From JAITWN01 sp964581365 (GTDB taxonomy: Bacteria > Pseudomonadota > Gammaproteobacteria > SZUA-140): 33,147 bases of DNA. Shown here in pieces: positions 14,926-22,947 of this stretch. The notes beneath the pieces are model-generated. The model worked only from the letters and a program-made list of their open reading frames with translations. It did no database searches and was not told the origin of the DNA. The stretch lies in assembly GCA_964581365.1 (NCBI GenBank), contig CAZOOF010000021.1:1-33147 (forward strand), written 5' to 3'. Both the position numbers and the translations under genes were made by a program. Within the stretch, counting starts at the first letter, position 1. Every line of letters starts with the position of its first letter.

Positions 14926-16506
14926 ATGCACTATGTCAGACATGATGTCCTGATCATCGGCAGTGGTGCGGCCGGCCTCAGCCTCGCCCTGCGCCTGGCT
15001 GCGCATGCACGCGTCGCCCTGGTCGCCAAGGCTCAGTTGCGCGAAAGCGCCACGCTCTACGCCCAAGGGGGTATCTCTGTCGTCCTCGACAAGGAGGACT
15101 CGATCCTGTCCCACATCGAGGACACCCTCGATGCCGGCGCCGGCCTGTGCGATCGCAGGGCCGTGGAGTTCACCGTCAGCAGGGCTCGACCAGCCATCCA
15201 GTGGCTGATTGATCAAGGCGTTGCCTTCACTCGTGAAACCAGTTCGGAAGGTATCGAAGCCTACCACCTCACCCGCGAAGGAGGCCACAGCCACCGCCGG
15301 GTGCTGCACGCTGCCGATGCCACCGGCCGGGCGGTCGAAACGACGCTGGAATCGCTGGCACGGGCCCACCCCAATATCGAGATCTTCGAAAACCATCTCG
15401 CGGTCAACCTGATCCTCGACGACGAGCGGCGCTGCGCAGGCGCCTATGTGCTCGACCTGCGCCCGGGCGGCCACGTTCGCGCCTTTGGCGCTGCCTTTAC
15501 CGTGCTTGCCACCGGCGGCGCCGGCAAGGTCTACCTCTATACCAGCAATCCGGACATCGCCAGCGGAGACGGCCTTGCCATGGCTTGGCGCGCGGGCTGT
15601 CGGGTGGCCAATATGGAGTTCATCCAGTTTCACCCGACATGCCTGTATCATCCTGACGCTAAATCGTTTCTTATCTCTGAAGCCGTGCGCGGGGAAGGCG
15701 GCCGGCTGCTGCTGCCGGACGGCAGCCGGTTCATGCACCGCTTCGATCCGCGCGCCGAGCTGGCGCCGCGCGACATCGTCGCCCGCGCCATCGATTACGA
15801 AATGAAGCGGCTGGGCATCGACTGCGTCTACCTCGACATCAGCCACCAGCCCGCCGAGTTCATCCGCAGCCATTTCCCGAACATCTACCAGCGCTGCCTC
15901 GAGCTCGGCTTCGACATGACCCGCGAGCCGATTCCGGTGGTGCCAGCAGCGCACTACATGTGTGGCGGGGTGATGACCGATCTGAATGGACAGACCGACG
16001 TCCCCGGCCTCTACGCCATCGGCGAGATCGCGCACACCGGGCTGCATGGCGCCAATCGCATGGCCAGCAACTCCCTGCTCGAGTGCCTGGTGTTCGCAGC
16101 CTCCGCCGCCGAGGACATCAGCTCACGACTGGGCAGCGTCCCAGTACTGGAAGAACTGGCGCCCTGGGACGAGAGCCAGGTGACCGATTCCGACGAGGAA
16201 GTGGTGGTCGCCCATAACTGGGACGAACTGCGGCGTTTCATGTGGGACTACGTCGGCATCGTCCGCACAGACAAGCGACTCCAGCGCGCCCTGCACCGTG
16301 TGGAACTCCTGCACCAGGAAATCGACGAGTATTACGGCAACTTCCGCATCACCCGCGACCTGATCGAACTGCGCAACCTGGTGCAGGTCGCGGAACTGAT
16401 CATCCGCTCCGCCCTGCAACGGAAAGAAAGTCGCGGCCTCCACTACAACCTCGACTACCCGAAGATGAAGGATGTCGCTGAGCCCACCATCCTGACCAAC
16501 GAGTGA
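14926..16506 (+). CDS. nadB: L-aspartate oxidase
   Basis: A 526-residue FAD enzyme that oxidises L-aspartate to iminoaspartate, the first step of de novo NAD synthesis (NadA acts next). The dinucleotide-binding motif is at 11-17 (IGSGAAG). The FAD loop YAQGGISV, the substrate-site EFIQFHPTCLY and SEAVRGEGG, and the later GEIAHTGLHGANRMASNSLLE-type segment are all complete. It belongs to the same superfamily as SdhA in this window, but the lack of the SdhA histidine-flavin loop (RSHTVAAQGG) and overall match make NadB clear. It is divergent from rpoE and convergent with ygfX. Confidence 0.97.
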   Translation: MHYVRHDVLIIGSGAAGLSLALRLAAHARVALVAKAQLRESATLYAQGGISVVLDKEDSILSHIEDTLDAGAGLCDRRAVEFTVSRARPAIQWLIDQGVAFTRETSSEGIEAYHLTREGGHSHRRVLHAADATGRAVETTLESLARAHPNIEIFENHLAVNLILDDERRCAGAYVLDLRPGGHVRAFGAAFTVLATGGAGKVYLYTSNPDIASGDGLAMAWRAGCRVANMEFIQFHPTCLYHPDAKSFLISEAVRGEGGRLLLPDGSRFMHRFDPRAELAPRDIVARAIDYEMKRLGIDCVYLDISHQPAEFIRSHFPNIYQRCLELGFDMTREPIPVVPAAHYMCGGVMTDLNGQTDVPGLYAIGEIAHTGLHGANRMASNSLLECLVFAASAAEDISSRLGSVPVLEELAPWDESQVTDSDEEVVVAHNWDELRRFMWDYVGIVRTDKRLQRALHRVELLHQEIDEYYGNFRITRDLIELRNLVQVAELIIRSALQRKESRGLHYNLDYPKMKDVAEPTILTNE

Positions 16507-16561
16507 GGCGGGCAAGCGGATCGCATAATCCCGTTGAAGTTTACACCCCTACTTTCTGTAT

Positions 16562-17044
16562 TTAATCAGAATACATCAGCCTGAGCCTCAGCCGCAGACG
16601 CCGCAGGCCGTCCGGATCGACACAGGAGTCCGGAGTCAGGACCAGAACCCGGCCGGCGCCGACCCAGCCTCCCAGCCGGTATCTGCGGCGCGCGGCCTCC
16701 TCCCCTTCGACGGCGTAGCACAGGACCGCGAGGCGAGGATGCACATAGGCCTGCGGCAGAAGCCGGCCCCGCTCGGAGCCGCCATCACGACGGCGAAAAT
16801 GCCAGACATCCTCCGCATCCCAGTGCAGCGAACTGACGGCGGCGGGCCCTCCCAGGTGCAGCCACCACACTCTCGCGGCGGCCGCCAGAACCACCGCAGA
16901 GCCGAGCACCGCCACCGCCGGATGCACCGGCAGAGCCCATGGAAGCAGGCCCGCGCTGCCATGGATGGCGCCCATCAGAGCTGCCAGCCGGCGCGAGGGC
17001 CTAAACTCAAGGCGCAGCGGTGTCGCGTATGCGCCGGACGACAT
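16562..17044 (-). CDS. ygfX: YgfX-family inner-membrane protein (SdhE partner)
   Basis: A 160-residue protein with two closely spaced membrane helices (about 20-60) and a cytoplasmic C-terminal domain rich in arginine at the end. The position directly after sdhE and the N-terminal pattern LRLEFRPSRRLAALMGAIHG identify the YgfX (CptA) family. In E. coli the ygfX gene also overlaps sdhE/ygfY; the pair was once described as a toxin-antitoxin system and YgfX interacts with SdhE. The ATG at 17044 lies within sdhE, giving a 38-base overlap. No later in-frame ATG would keep the conserved start. Function remains uncertain. Confidence 0.78.
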   Translation of the reverse strand: MSSGAYATPLRLEFRPSRRLAALMGAIHGSAGLLPWALPVHPAVAVLGSAVVLAAAARVWWLHLGGPAAVSSLHWDAEDVWHFRRRDGGSERGRLLPQAYVHPRLAVLCYAVEGEEAARRRYRLGGWVGAGRVLVLTPDSCVDPDGLRRLRLRLRLMYSD

Positions 17045-17270
17045 CGGCGAGCGCCGGATCGCTGGGGACGACCCCTCCCATCAGGTAGTCGAACAGCAAC
17101 GCATCGGGACATTCCAGCAGGGCGATGAACGCCGCCCGCGCAGCCTCGTCCAGCGTCGGATAGGCGCGCTCGAGAAAGTCCTGCAGCAGCAGGTCGAGCT
17201 CACGCATCCCCCGGCGGCATTGCCAGAGGATGCGCCCAGGGTTGGCAGAGGGATCGATTCCAGCGCTCAA
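17007..17270 (-). CDS. sdhE: Succinate dehydrogenase flavinylation factor SdhE
   Basis: An 87-residue helical protein that promotes covalent attachment of FAD to SdhA. The diagnostic RGMRELD motif (RRGMRELDLLL) and the later LLECPDALLFDYLMGG are present. The start codon is TTG at 17270, with GGGGGAA a few bases upstream; the only ATG further in would cut into the RGMRELD motif, so TTG is the best choice. It follows sdhB by 53 bases in the same operon, placing the assembly factor with its client enzyme. TTG may keep its level low relative to the structural subunits. Confidence 0.9.
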   Translation of the reverse strand: MSAGIDPSANPGRILWQCRRGMRELDLLLQDFLERAYPTLDEAARAAFIALLECPDALLFDYLMGGVVPSDPALADVVRRIRDTAAP

Positions 17271-17323
17271 GGTTTCCCCCGGAAGAGAAAAGACCAGATG
17301 AACCGTTCCTCTTTTATCCGCCC

Positions 17324-18025
17324 TTATATGAACTGCTTCAACATCCGCTGTCTGATCTGCCCTATGGCTCTCGACGGATTCAATCCCTTCGGACAGACAT
17401 CGGCGCAGTTCATGATAGTGTGGCAGCGAAACAGCTTGTAGGCGTCATCCAGCCGGTCCAGGCGCGCGGCGGTGGCCTGATCGCGGCTGTCCTCGATGAA
17501 ACGGCTGGCCTGCAGCAGGGCGGCGGGGCCAAGGAATCGATTCGGATTCCACCAGTACGAGGGACAGGCCGAGGAACAGCAGGCGCAGAGGATGCATTCG
17601 TACAGCCCGTCGAGCCGTTCGCGATCCTCCGGACTCTGGCGCAGCTCCACCTCGGGCAGAGGATCGTGGCGCACCAGCCAGGGCTGGACTTCGCGGTACT
17701 GGCGCCAGAAATTGCTGAGATCCACGACCAGATCACGGACCACCGGCAGACCCGAGAGCGGACGAATCATCACCGGCGCCGTCAGGCGAGCCAGAGGCGT
17801 GGTACAGGCGAGCATGTTGCGACCGTTGACGTTCATGCCGTCGGAGCCGCACACGCCCTCCCCGCAGGAACTGCGAAAGGCCAGCGTCTCGTCCTGCGCC
17901 CGGAGCAGCTTGAGCGCATCGAGCAGCATCATGTCCAGGCGCAAATCGCTCAGCTCATAATCCTGCATGTACGGCGCTTCGTCCGTCTCCGGGTTGTAGC
18001 GGAACACCGAAAAGCGCATTTCCAT
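17324..18025 (-). CDS. sdhB: Succinate dehydrogenase iron-sulfur subunit
   Basis: A 233-residue subunit that carries electrons from SdhA to ubiquinone. The 2Fe-2S site uses C54, C59, D62 and C74 (SCGEGVCGSDG and LAC); the aspartate in place of a third cysteine is as in E. coli. The 4Fe-4S site is in ECILCACCSSACP (C144, C147, C150) and the 3Fe-4S site uses C201, C207 and C211. Length fits the family. GGGAG nine bases upstream supports the ATG at 18025, 19 bases after sdhA. Confidence 0.97.
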   Translation of the reverse strand: MEMRFSVFRYNPETDEAPYMQDYELSDLRLDMMLLDALKLLRAQDETLAFRSSCGEGVCGSDGMNVNGRNMLACTTPLARLTAPVMIRPLSGLPVVRDLVVDLSNFWRQYREVQPWLVRHDPLPEVELRQSPEDRERLDGLYECILCACCSSACPSYWWNPNRFLGPAALLQASRFIEDSRDQATAARLDRLDDAYKLFRCHTIMNCADVCPKGLNPSRAIGQIRQRMLKQFI

Positions 18026-18044
18026 GGCGGCGGCTCCCGTGCTT

Positions 18045-19814
18045 TCAATACACCCGCGGCTGCGGCGGAAACGGCTCCACCGTCCGCGTCTTCATCCGCA
18101 CCGGCTTGTAGTCGATCTGCATGCCTTCGCGGGAATAGAGTGAATGCTTCAACCAGTGTTCGTCGTCGCGTTCCGGGTGATCGATGCGCGAATGCGCACC
18201 CCGGCTTTCCCGGCGCGCCAGCGCCGAGGCAACCACCGCCAGAGCGATGTCCATGAGATTCTCCAGCTCCAGAGCCTGCAGCCGCGCGATGTTGAACACC
18301 CGGCTATGGTCCTCGAGCCGCGCGTGCGCCATCCGCTCATGCAGCTTCAGCACCTCGGCCACCCCCTGCTGCAGCACTTCCTCGTTGCGGAACACCCCGC
18401 AGTAGGTCTCCATGGTCCGTTGCAGCTCGCTGCGCAGGCCGGCAATCGATTCGCTGCCCTGGCGCCGGTCCCAACGCGCCAGCCGCGTCAGCGGCCGCTC
18501 CAGAATTTTCTCAGGCAGCGGCCGGTGATAGCGCGCTTCCTTCAGATATTCAACGATGTCATTTCCCGCCGCCCGCCCGAACACCACGATGTCGAGCAGT
18601 GAATTACCGCCGAGCCGGTTGGCGCCGTGCACCGACACGCAGGCGCACTCCCCCACGGCATACAGCCCGGGGAGCGGCTCTTCCGGCCCCTCCCGCTCCG
18701 GCACCACTACCTGGCCGAAGCGGTTGCTCGGAATGCCGCCCATGATGTAGTGGGCGGTCGGAAACACCGGGATCGGATCATGGGCCGGGTCGATGTGCAG
18801 GAAGGTCTGCACCATGGTGCGAATTGCCGGCAGGCGCTTGCGGATCACCTCGTCGCCGAGATGGTCGAGGCGCAGCAGCACATGGCTGCCGTCGGGGCCG
18901 CAGCCACGTCCTTCGCGCACCTCGGTGGCGATGGCGCGGCTGACCACGTCGCGGCTGGCCAGATCCTTCGCATGCGGCGCATAGCGCTCCATGAAGCGCT
19001 CCCCGTCCGCGTTCACCAGGTAACCGCCCTCCCCGCGCGCGCCTTCGGTGATGAGCATGCCCTTGCCGGCGATACCGGTCGGGTGGAACTGGATGAACTC
19101 CATGTCCTGCAGCGGAATGCCCACCCGCAGCGCCATCGCCATGCCGTCGCCGGTATTGATACTGGCGTTGGTATTGGTGCGGTACAGCTGCCCGGCGCCC
19201 CCGGTGGCGAGCAGGGTCGTCTTGGCCTCGATGATCAGGGGTTCGCCGGTCGCGATCTCGAGCACCAGCGCCCCGAGGATATAGCCCTCGTCGTCGCGCA
19301 GCAGGTCGATGGCGAAGTACTCGTCGAAGAAATGCGTCTTGGCGCGGATGTTCTGCTGATAGAGCGCATGCAGGATGGCGTGCCCGGTCCGGTCCGCGGC
19401 GGCGCAGGTGCGCGCCGCCTGTTCGCCGCCGTAGTTCTGACTCTGTCCGCCGAAGGGTCGCTGGTAGATCTTCCCGTTGTCGAGGCGGGAAAAGGGCACA
19501 CCGAAGTGTTCCAGCTCGATCACCAGGCGCGAAGCCGCGCGGCACATGTACTCGATCGCGTCCTGATCGCCGAGGTAATCGGAACCCTTGACCGTGTCAT
19601 ACATGTGCCAGTGCCAGTTGTCCGGCAGCACATTGCCGAGCGCCGCGGTGAGGCCACCCTGGGCGGCAACGGTATGGGAGCGGGTGGGGAACACCTTGGA
19701 CACCACGGCGACCGAGGCTTCGGCCTGGGCAAGCTGCAGCGCAGCGCGCAACCCGCCTCCCCCCGCGCCGATCACCAGGGTGTCGAATCTGCGCCGTTCC
19801 GGCATCGTCGCCAT
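18045..19814 (-). CDS. sdhA: Succinate dehydrogenase flavoprotein subunit
   Basis: A 589-residue subunit that oxidises succinate to fumarate in the TCA cycle and complex II. The FAD-binding GAGGGG is at 16-21 and the covalent flavin histidine is H47 in RSHTVAAQGG. Substrate-site segments MEFIQFHPTG, TEGARGEGGYLVN and the HGANRLGGNSLLD box are complete. The C-terminus ends in the usual VEPFPPQPRVY. GGGAAG seven bases upstream supports the ATG at 19814, one base after the sdhD stop. The flavin needs SdhE, encoded in the same operon. Confidence 0.98.
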   Translation of the reverse strand: MATMPERRRFDTLVIGAGGGGLRAALQLAQAEASVAVVSKVFPTRSHTVAAQGGLTAALGNVLPDNWHWHMYDTVKGSDYLGDQDAIEYMCRAASRLVIELEHFGVPFSRLDNGKIYQRPFGGQSQNYGGEQAARTCAAADRTGHAILHALYQQNIRAKTHFFDEYFAIDLLRDDEGYILGALVLEIATGEPLIIEAKTTLLATGGAGQLYRTNTNASINTGDGMAMALRVGIPLQDMEFIQFHPTGIAGKGMLITEGARGEGGYLVNADGERFMERYAPHAKDLASRDVVSRAIATEVREGRGCGPDGSHVLLRLDHLGDEVIRKRLPAIRTMVQTFLHIDPAHDPIPVFPTAHYIMGGIPSNRFGQVVVPEREGPEEPLPGLYAVGECACVSVHGANRLGGNSLLDIVVFGRAAGNDIVEYLKEARYHRPLPEKILERPLTRLARWDRRQGSESIAGLRSELQRTMETYCGVFRNEEVLQQGVAEVLKLHERMAHARLEDHSRVFNIARLQALELENLMDIALAVVASALARRESRGAHSRIDHPERDDEHWLKHSLYSREGMQIDYKPVRMKTRTVEPFPPQPRVY

Positions 19815-19815
19815 G

Positions 19816-20160
19816 TCAGCTTCCCAGATGCAAATTCAGCAGCGCCTTCAGCGCCCACAATCCCGAAGCTCCCAGCATGAGCCCGAGGATTGCGAGCAGC
19901 GTGAGACGCAGCGCCAAAGGCCGCGCATAGTCGATGAGCACATCGCGCCCGCCGACCCAGGCGTGGACCAGCAGCGCCCAGACGAATATGGCGGTCGCCA
20001 GCGTCATCGCCGGCTGCGCCATCCAGGCGCGCCATGCTTCATGCGAAGCCGGCGGACGCCACGACAGCAGCACGCCCACGACCAGCGTGTAGAGCAGCAG
20101 ATAGACGGCGCTGCCGCGCTGCCACAGCCACGCCCGCAGGCCCTGGGCTCGACGGCTCAC
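19816..20160 (-). CDS. sdhD: Succinate dehydrogenase membrane anchor subunit
   Basis: A 114-residue protein with three membrane helices (about 19-35, 50-70 and 83-107). The segment LLVHAWVGGRDVLIDYARP aligns with E. coli SdhD, where the histidine is near the heme and the Asp-Tyr pair lies at the ubiquinone site. The ATG overlaps the sdhC stop by four bases (ATGA, 20157-20160). Together with SdhC it anchors SdhAB and binds heme b and quinone. Confidence 0.93.
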   Translation of the reverse strand: MSRRAQGLRAWLWQRGSAVYLLLYTLVVGVLLSWRPPASHEAWRAWMAQPAMTLATAIFVWALLVHAWVGGRDVLIDYARPLALRLTLLAILGLMLGASGLWALKALLNLHLGS

Positions 20161-20537
20161 AGCAGCACCGCCGCAGCGGCCAGAAAGACGATCAGGCCGG
20201 CGAGAAACACCAGCCGGGCGCTGAAGCGGGCGCGCTCGATGTCGGCGCCGACATCGACGTCCATCAGCAGATAGCGGATACCGGAAAAGAAATGATGAGC
20301 AAACGCCCAGATGAGGAGCAGCAGGGCGAGACGAGCCGGCAGGCCCCCGAGCAGAGCCTGCGCCTGCCGGTAACCCTCGGCGCTCGCCAGGGAGCGATCG
20401 AACAGCCAGACGAATGGTGGCACGGCCAGCACCATCAGCACCCCGCTCAGGCGATGCCCGATAGAAAGCAGCGCAGTCACCGGTTGGCGAATGCGCAACA
20501 GATCCAGAAACACCGGCCGCTGGGCTTGGTTCGGCAT
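20157..20537 (-). CDS. sdhC: Succinate dehydrogenase cytochrome b556 subunit
   Basis: A 126-residue protein with three membrane helices. The N-terminus (QRPVFLDLLRIRQP) and the IGHRLSGV motif are family hallmarks. The histidines of FAHHFFSGIRYLLMD include the heme b axial ligand. The ATG at 20537 is chosen because it gives the usual short lead before the QRPV motif; ATG 20546 and GTG 20555 are in-frame alternatives that add three or six residues. It is the first gene of sdhC-D-A-B-sdhE-ygfX and is divergent from ygfZ. TACAAT at 20550-20545 resembles a -10 box but would place the start of transcription at the ATG. Confidence 0.92.
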   Translation of the reverse strand: MPNQAQRPVFLDLLRIRQPVTALLSIGHRLSGVLMVLAVPPFVWLFDRSLASAEGYRQAQALLGGLPARLALLLLIWAFAHHFFSGIRYLLMDVDVGADIERARFSARLVFLAGLIVFLAAAAVLL

Positions 20538-20597
20538 CGCCTGCATTGTAGCCACTCAGTGGCGGTGTTGGCCATGCGAACCACCCGTATGCCTTTT

Positions 20598-20606
20598 GCT
20601 ATGATT
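20598..20606 (+). promoter_or_regulatory. Possible extended -10 promoter for ygfZ
   Basis: TGCTATGAT (20598-20606) fits an extended -10 element (TG, one base, TATGAT). No clear -35 box precedes it. Transcription would begin near 20613, about 30 bases before the ygfZ ATG, and AGAGG lies at a workable distance from that ATG. Confidence 0.45.
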
Positions 20607-20642
20607 CGGTGGCTGGAATTCCGGACACAGAGGATGTCATCG

Positions 20643-21695
20643 ATGACGCAGGACGAGCGGGGAACGAATCAGGAACTGCAGGCTTTGCTGCAGCCGGCGG
20701 GCGCGACCGCGGGCGCGGATGGCCGCACGGCGCATTTCGGCGCCCCGGCGGAGGAACTGCGCGCGGCGCGAGACGGCAACATCGTATGCCCGCTCGATGG
20801 CAGCGGATTCATCGAGGCGGCGGGAGCCGATGCAACGAGCTTCCTGCAAGGTCAGCTTACCTGCGACATGCGTCTGATCGATGCGGACCACAGCCTTCCC
20901 GGCGGCTATTGCACGCCCAAGGGCCGCCTGCTGGCGCTGCCCTGGATACTGCGCCGTGACGAGCGCTATGTGCTGCAGTTGCCGGCGAACCTGCTCTCGA
21001 CGACGCTTACCCGGCTGTCACGCTACGTGCTGCGCGCACAGGTGACGCTGCAGACTGCTCCGCTCGCGGCCCTGGGTCTGTCCGGCCCGGACGCCCCGGC
21101 GCTGCTGGAATCGGCAGGCCTCCCGGTTCCGGCCGAAACCGGCGGCGTTGCCCACCGGAACGAATACATGCTGGTCCGTCTGCCAGGCATCTTTCCCCGC
21201 TTCATGCTGCTGGCGCCGGCGGCTGCGCTCATCGCCCTGTGGCCGCAGCTGATCACCAGGGCGCGCCCTGCCGGCGCACCCGCCTGGGATATGCTCGACG
21301 TGCTCTCGGGGCTGCCACGGGTGCTGCCGGAAACCCAGGAGGAATTCATACCCCAGGCGCTCAATCTCGATCTGCTGGGCGGCATTTCCTTCGATAAGGG
21401 CTGCTACACCGGCCAGGAAATCGTCGCGCGGGTTCACTACCGGGGGACCGTGAAGCGCCGCTGCTATCTCGCCGCCGGCCCCGGCGAGCCGCCCGCCCCC
21501 GGCGCGCCAGTGTACGGACCGCAGAGCGCAGACCAGGCCGCGGGGCACATCGTCCTCGCCGCCCCGGATCCGAACGGCGGCTTTCTGTGCCTGGCTTCGG
21601 TATCCCAGACCCAGGCGGCGGAAGGCAGCCTGCATCTGACCCCGGACCGGGCGCTGGCGCTGCGCGATCTGCCGTACCTGGCCGCCGGCGACTGA
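20643..21695 (+). CDS. ygfZ: Folate-binding protein YgfZ, iron-sulfur cluster repair/assembly factor
   Basis: A 350-residue protein related to the glycine-cleavage T-protein fold. The signature KGCYTGQE (in SFDKGCYTGQEIVARVHYRG-type context) is exact; its cysteine is needed for function in E. coli, where YgfZ with tetrahydrofolate supports iron-sulfur enzymes such as MiaB and, to some extent, succinate dehydrogenase. The ATG at 20643 is preferred because AGAGG lies nine bases upstream; an in-frame ATG at 20634 has no spacing to it. It is divergent from the sdh operon, a placement that fits a shared link to Fe-S enzymes. Confidence 0.92.
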   Translation: MTQDERGTNQELQALLQPAGATAGADGRTAHFGAPAEELRAARDGNIVCPLDGSGFIEAAGADATSFLQGQLTCDMRLIDADHSLPGGYCTPKGRLLALPWILRRDERYVLQLPANLLSTTLTRLSRYVLRAQVTLQTAPLAALGLSGPDAPALLESAGLPVPAETGGVAHRNEYMLVRLPGIFPRFMLLAPAAALIALWPQLITRARPAGAPAWDMLDVLSGLPRVLPETQEEFIPQALNLDLLGGISFDKGCYTGQEIVARVHYRGTVKRRCYLAAGPGEPPAPGAPVYGPQSADQAAGHIVLAAPDPNGGFLCLASVSQTQAAEGSLHLTPDRALALRDLPYLAAGD

Positions 21696-21750
21696 TCGCA
21701 CTCTCCCGAGACGACATCATCCGCACGGACCTGCGGGTTCGAAACGCCGC

Positions 21751-21778
21751 TTCACATTTATCCCGTCTCGCCGATAAG
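21751..21778 (+). promoter_or_regulatory. Possible promoter for the HDOD gene
   Basis: TTCACA (21751-21756) and GATAAG (21773-21778) are 16 bases apart and lie about 20 bases before the HDOD start codon. The -35 matches five of six and the -10 four of six consensus bases. Readthrough from ygfZ is also possible. Confidence 0.35.
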
Positions 21779-21796
21779 AGGGACATCCAGAGCGGA

Positions 21797-22657
21797 ATGA
21801 ACCCTATGCGTACCAGGCAGATCGAAACTTTCTGGCAGGAACTGGTGACCGACATTCAGGCCAACCGGGTGGTGCTGCCCTCTCTGCCCGATGTCGCCCT
21901 CAAGGTGCGCAAGCTGCTCGATACCCCCGGCACTCCGGCCGCGCGCATCGCCGCCGCCATCTCCGCCGATGCGGTGCTCACGACCCGGCTGCTTAGAATG
22001 GTCAACAGCCCGCTCTATCGCACCAGCCATACCATCGACAATGTGCAGGCAGCCGTCACCCGGCTGGGCAACAGCAATGTGCGCAATCTGGTGACCAGCC
22101 TGGCGATGGAACAGCTCTACCAGGTCCGCGTATCCACCGATCACAAGAAGCGCATGCTGGCGCGACACCGGGAACACGGCATGATGGTCGCAGCGCTGAG
22201 CTGGTTCATCGCCCGCAATTACACCGCGCTGAATGCCGAGGAATCGATGCTCGCCGGCCTGATTCACGACATCGGCAAGCTGCCGATCATCGAATACGCT
22301 GAGCTGGCGCCGGACATCGCGAGCGATGAGGGCGCGCTGGAGCGGCTCATCGAACTCCTGCATCCGCGCGTCGGCGTGCTCATGCTGCGCAGCTGGTCAT
22401 TCCCCGCCGAGCTGGCCGCAGCAGTCGCCGAACACGAAAACCTCGACCGTGATCCCGGAACACCCGCCGATCACACCGATGTAGTGATCGTAGCCAACCT
22501 CCTGAGCTACATCGGCACCGATCATCCGCATACGCGCCACGACTGGTCTGCGATCCCCGCCTTCCGCCGTCTGGCGCTCACCCCGGAAGAAAGCATCGAT
22601 GCGATGAAAAACGCCAGGGAACAGATTCACGGCGTACGGCTGCTGCTGGCCGCCTGA
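21797..22657 (+). CDS. HDOD-domain signalling protein
   Basis: A 286-residue protein made almost entirely of one HDOD domain (about 24-222), with a short C-terminal tail. Typical segments are VVLPSLPDVALKV, AAISADAVLTTRLLRMVNS and LGNSNVRNLV. The metal-binding-type motif HDIGK is intact (H157, D158, K161), and a further histidine occurs at 127 and at 213, although most HDOD proteins are not proven phosphodiesterases. The family is linked to cyclic-di-GMP signalling, motility and stress, but its biochemical role is poorly known. ATG 21797 is used; ATG 21806 is equally possible. It is convergent with the DUF3565 gene. Confidence 0.88.
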   Translation: MNPMRTRQIETFWQELVTDIQANRVVLPSLPDVALKVRKLLDTPGTPAARIAAAISADAVLTTRLLRMVNSPLYRTSHTIDNVQAAVTRLGNSNVRNLVTSLAMEQLYQVRVSTDHKKRMLARHREHGMMVAALSWFIARNYTALNAEESMLAGLIHDIGKLPIIEYAELAPDIASDEGALERLIELLHPRVGVLMLRSWSFPAELAAAVAEHENLDRDPGTPADHTDVVIVANLLSYIGTDHPHTRHDWSAIPAFRRLALTPEESIDAMKNAREQIHGVRLLLAA

Positions 22658-22684
22658 GCGGCCGCCCAGGTCATTCACACGGGA

Positions 22685-22891
22685 TCACTTCCGGTCCGGC
22701 GGCGCTCCGGCATCGCACTTCTTGCAGTTCAGCAGCACACCCAGCTTTTCCGCCCTGCCCTCGGCCGTGATCACCCAGGGCCTTTCGGTCCAGGGCGGAT
22801 CATGGCGCACATGCTGAAAGTGGCCGCAGGCCAGCTCCGCGACCCAGTGATGTTCCTCGTCCAGATGAAAGCCGATGATGGGCTGTTCCAT
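22685..22891 (-). CDS. Small DUF3565 protein with a possible metal site
   Basis: A 68-residue soluble protein. The order IIGFHLDEEHHWVAELACGH, then QHVRHDPPW, then a CKKC pair near the C-terminus is characteristic of the DUF3565 family. Cys22, the nearby histidines and the CKKC pair suggest a bound metal ion, probably zinc; that is inference. No function is established. It lies 56 bases downstream of lysS on the same strand, so it may be co-transcribed with it, and is convergent with the HDOD gene. Confidence 0.75.
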   Translation of the reverse strand: MEQPIIGFHLDEEHHWVAELACGHFQHVRHDPPWTERPWVITAEGRAEKLGVLLNCKKCDAGAPPDRK

Positions 22892-22947
22892 GCGCGGTTC
22901 AAGCGGATTCCGGCGTGGGCACAGATTCGCGCACGCCGCTTGTGCGC

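Noticed and set aside
16557..16575. Inverted repeat TGTATT/AATACA between nadB and ygfX as a bidirectional terminator
   Set aside because: Only six AT-rich pairs, no T-run on either side, and it overlaps the ygfX stop.
18627..19880. Long open frame (417 codons) antisense to sdhA
   Set aside because: Same reasoning: it is fully covered by sdhA and has no conserved motif.
20034..20642. Upstream extension of ygfZ across sdhC and sdhD
   Set aside because: The extended part is antisense to two clear membrane subunits; the ygfZ family begins near 20643.
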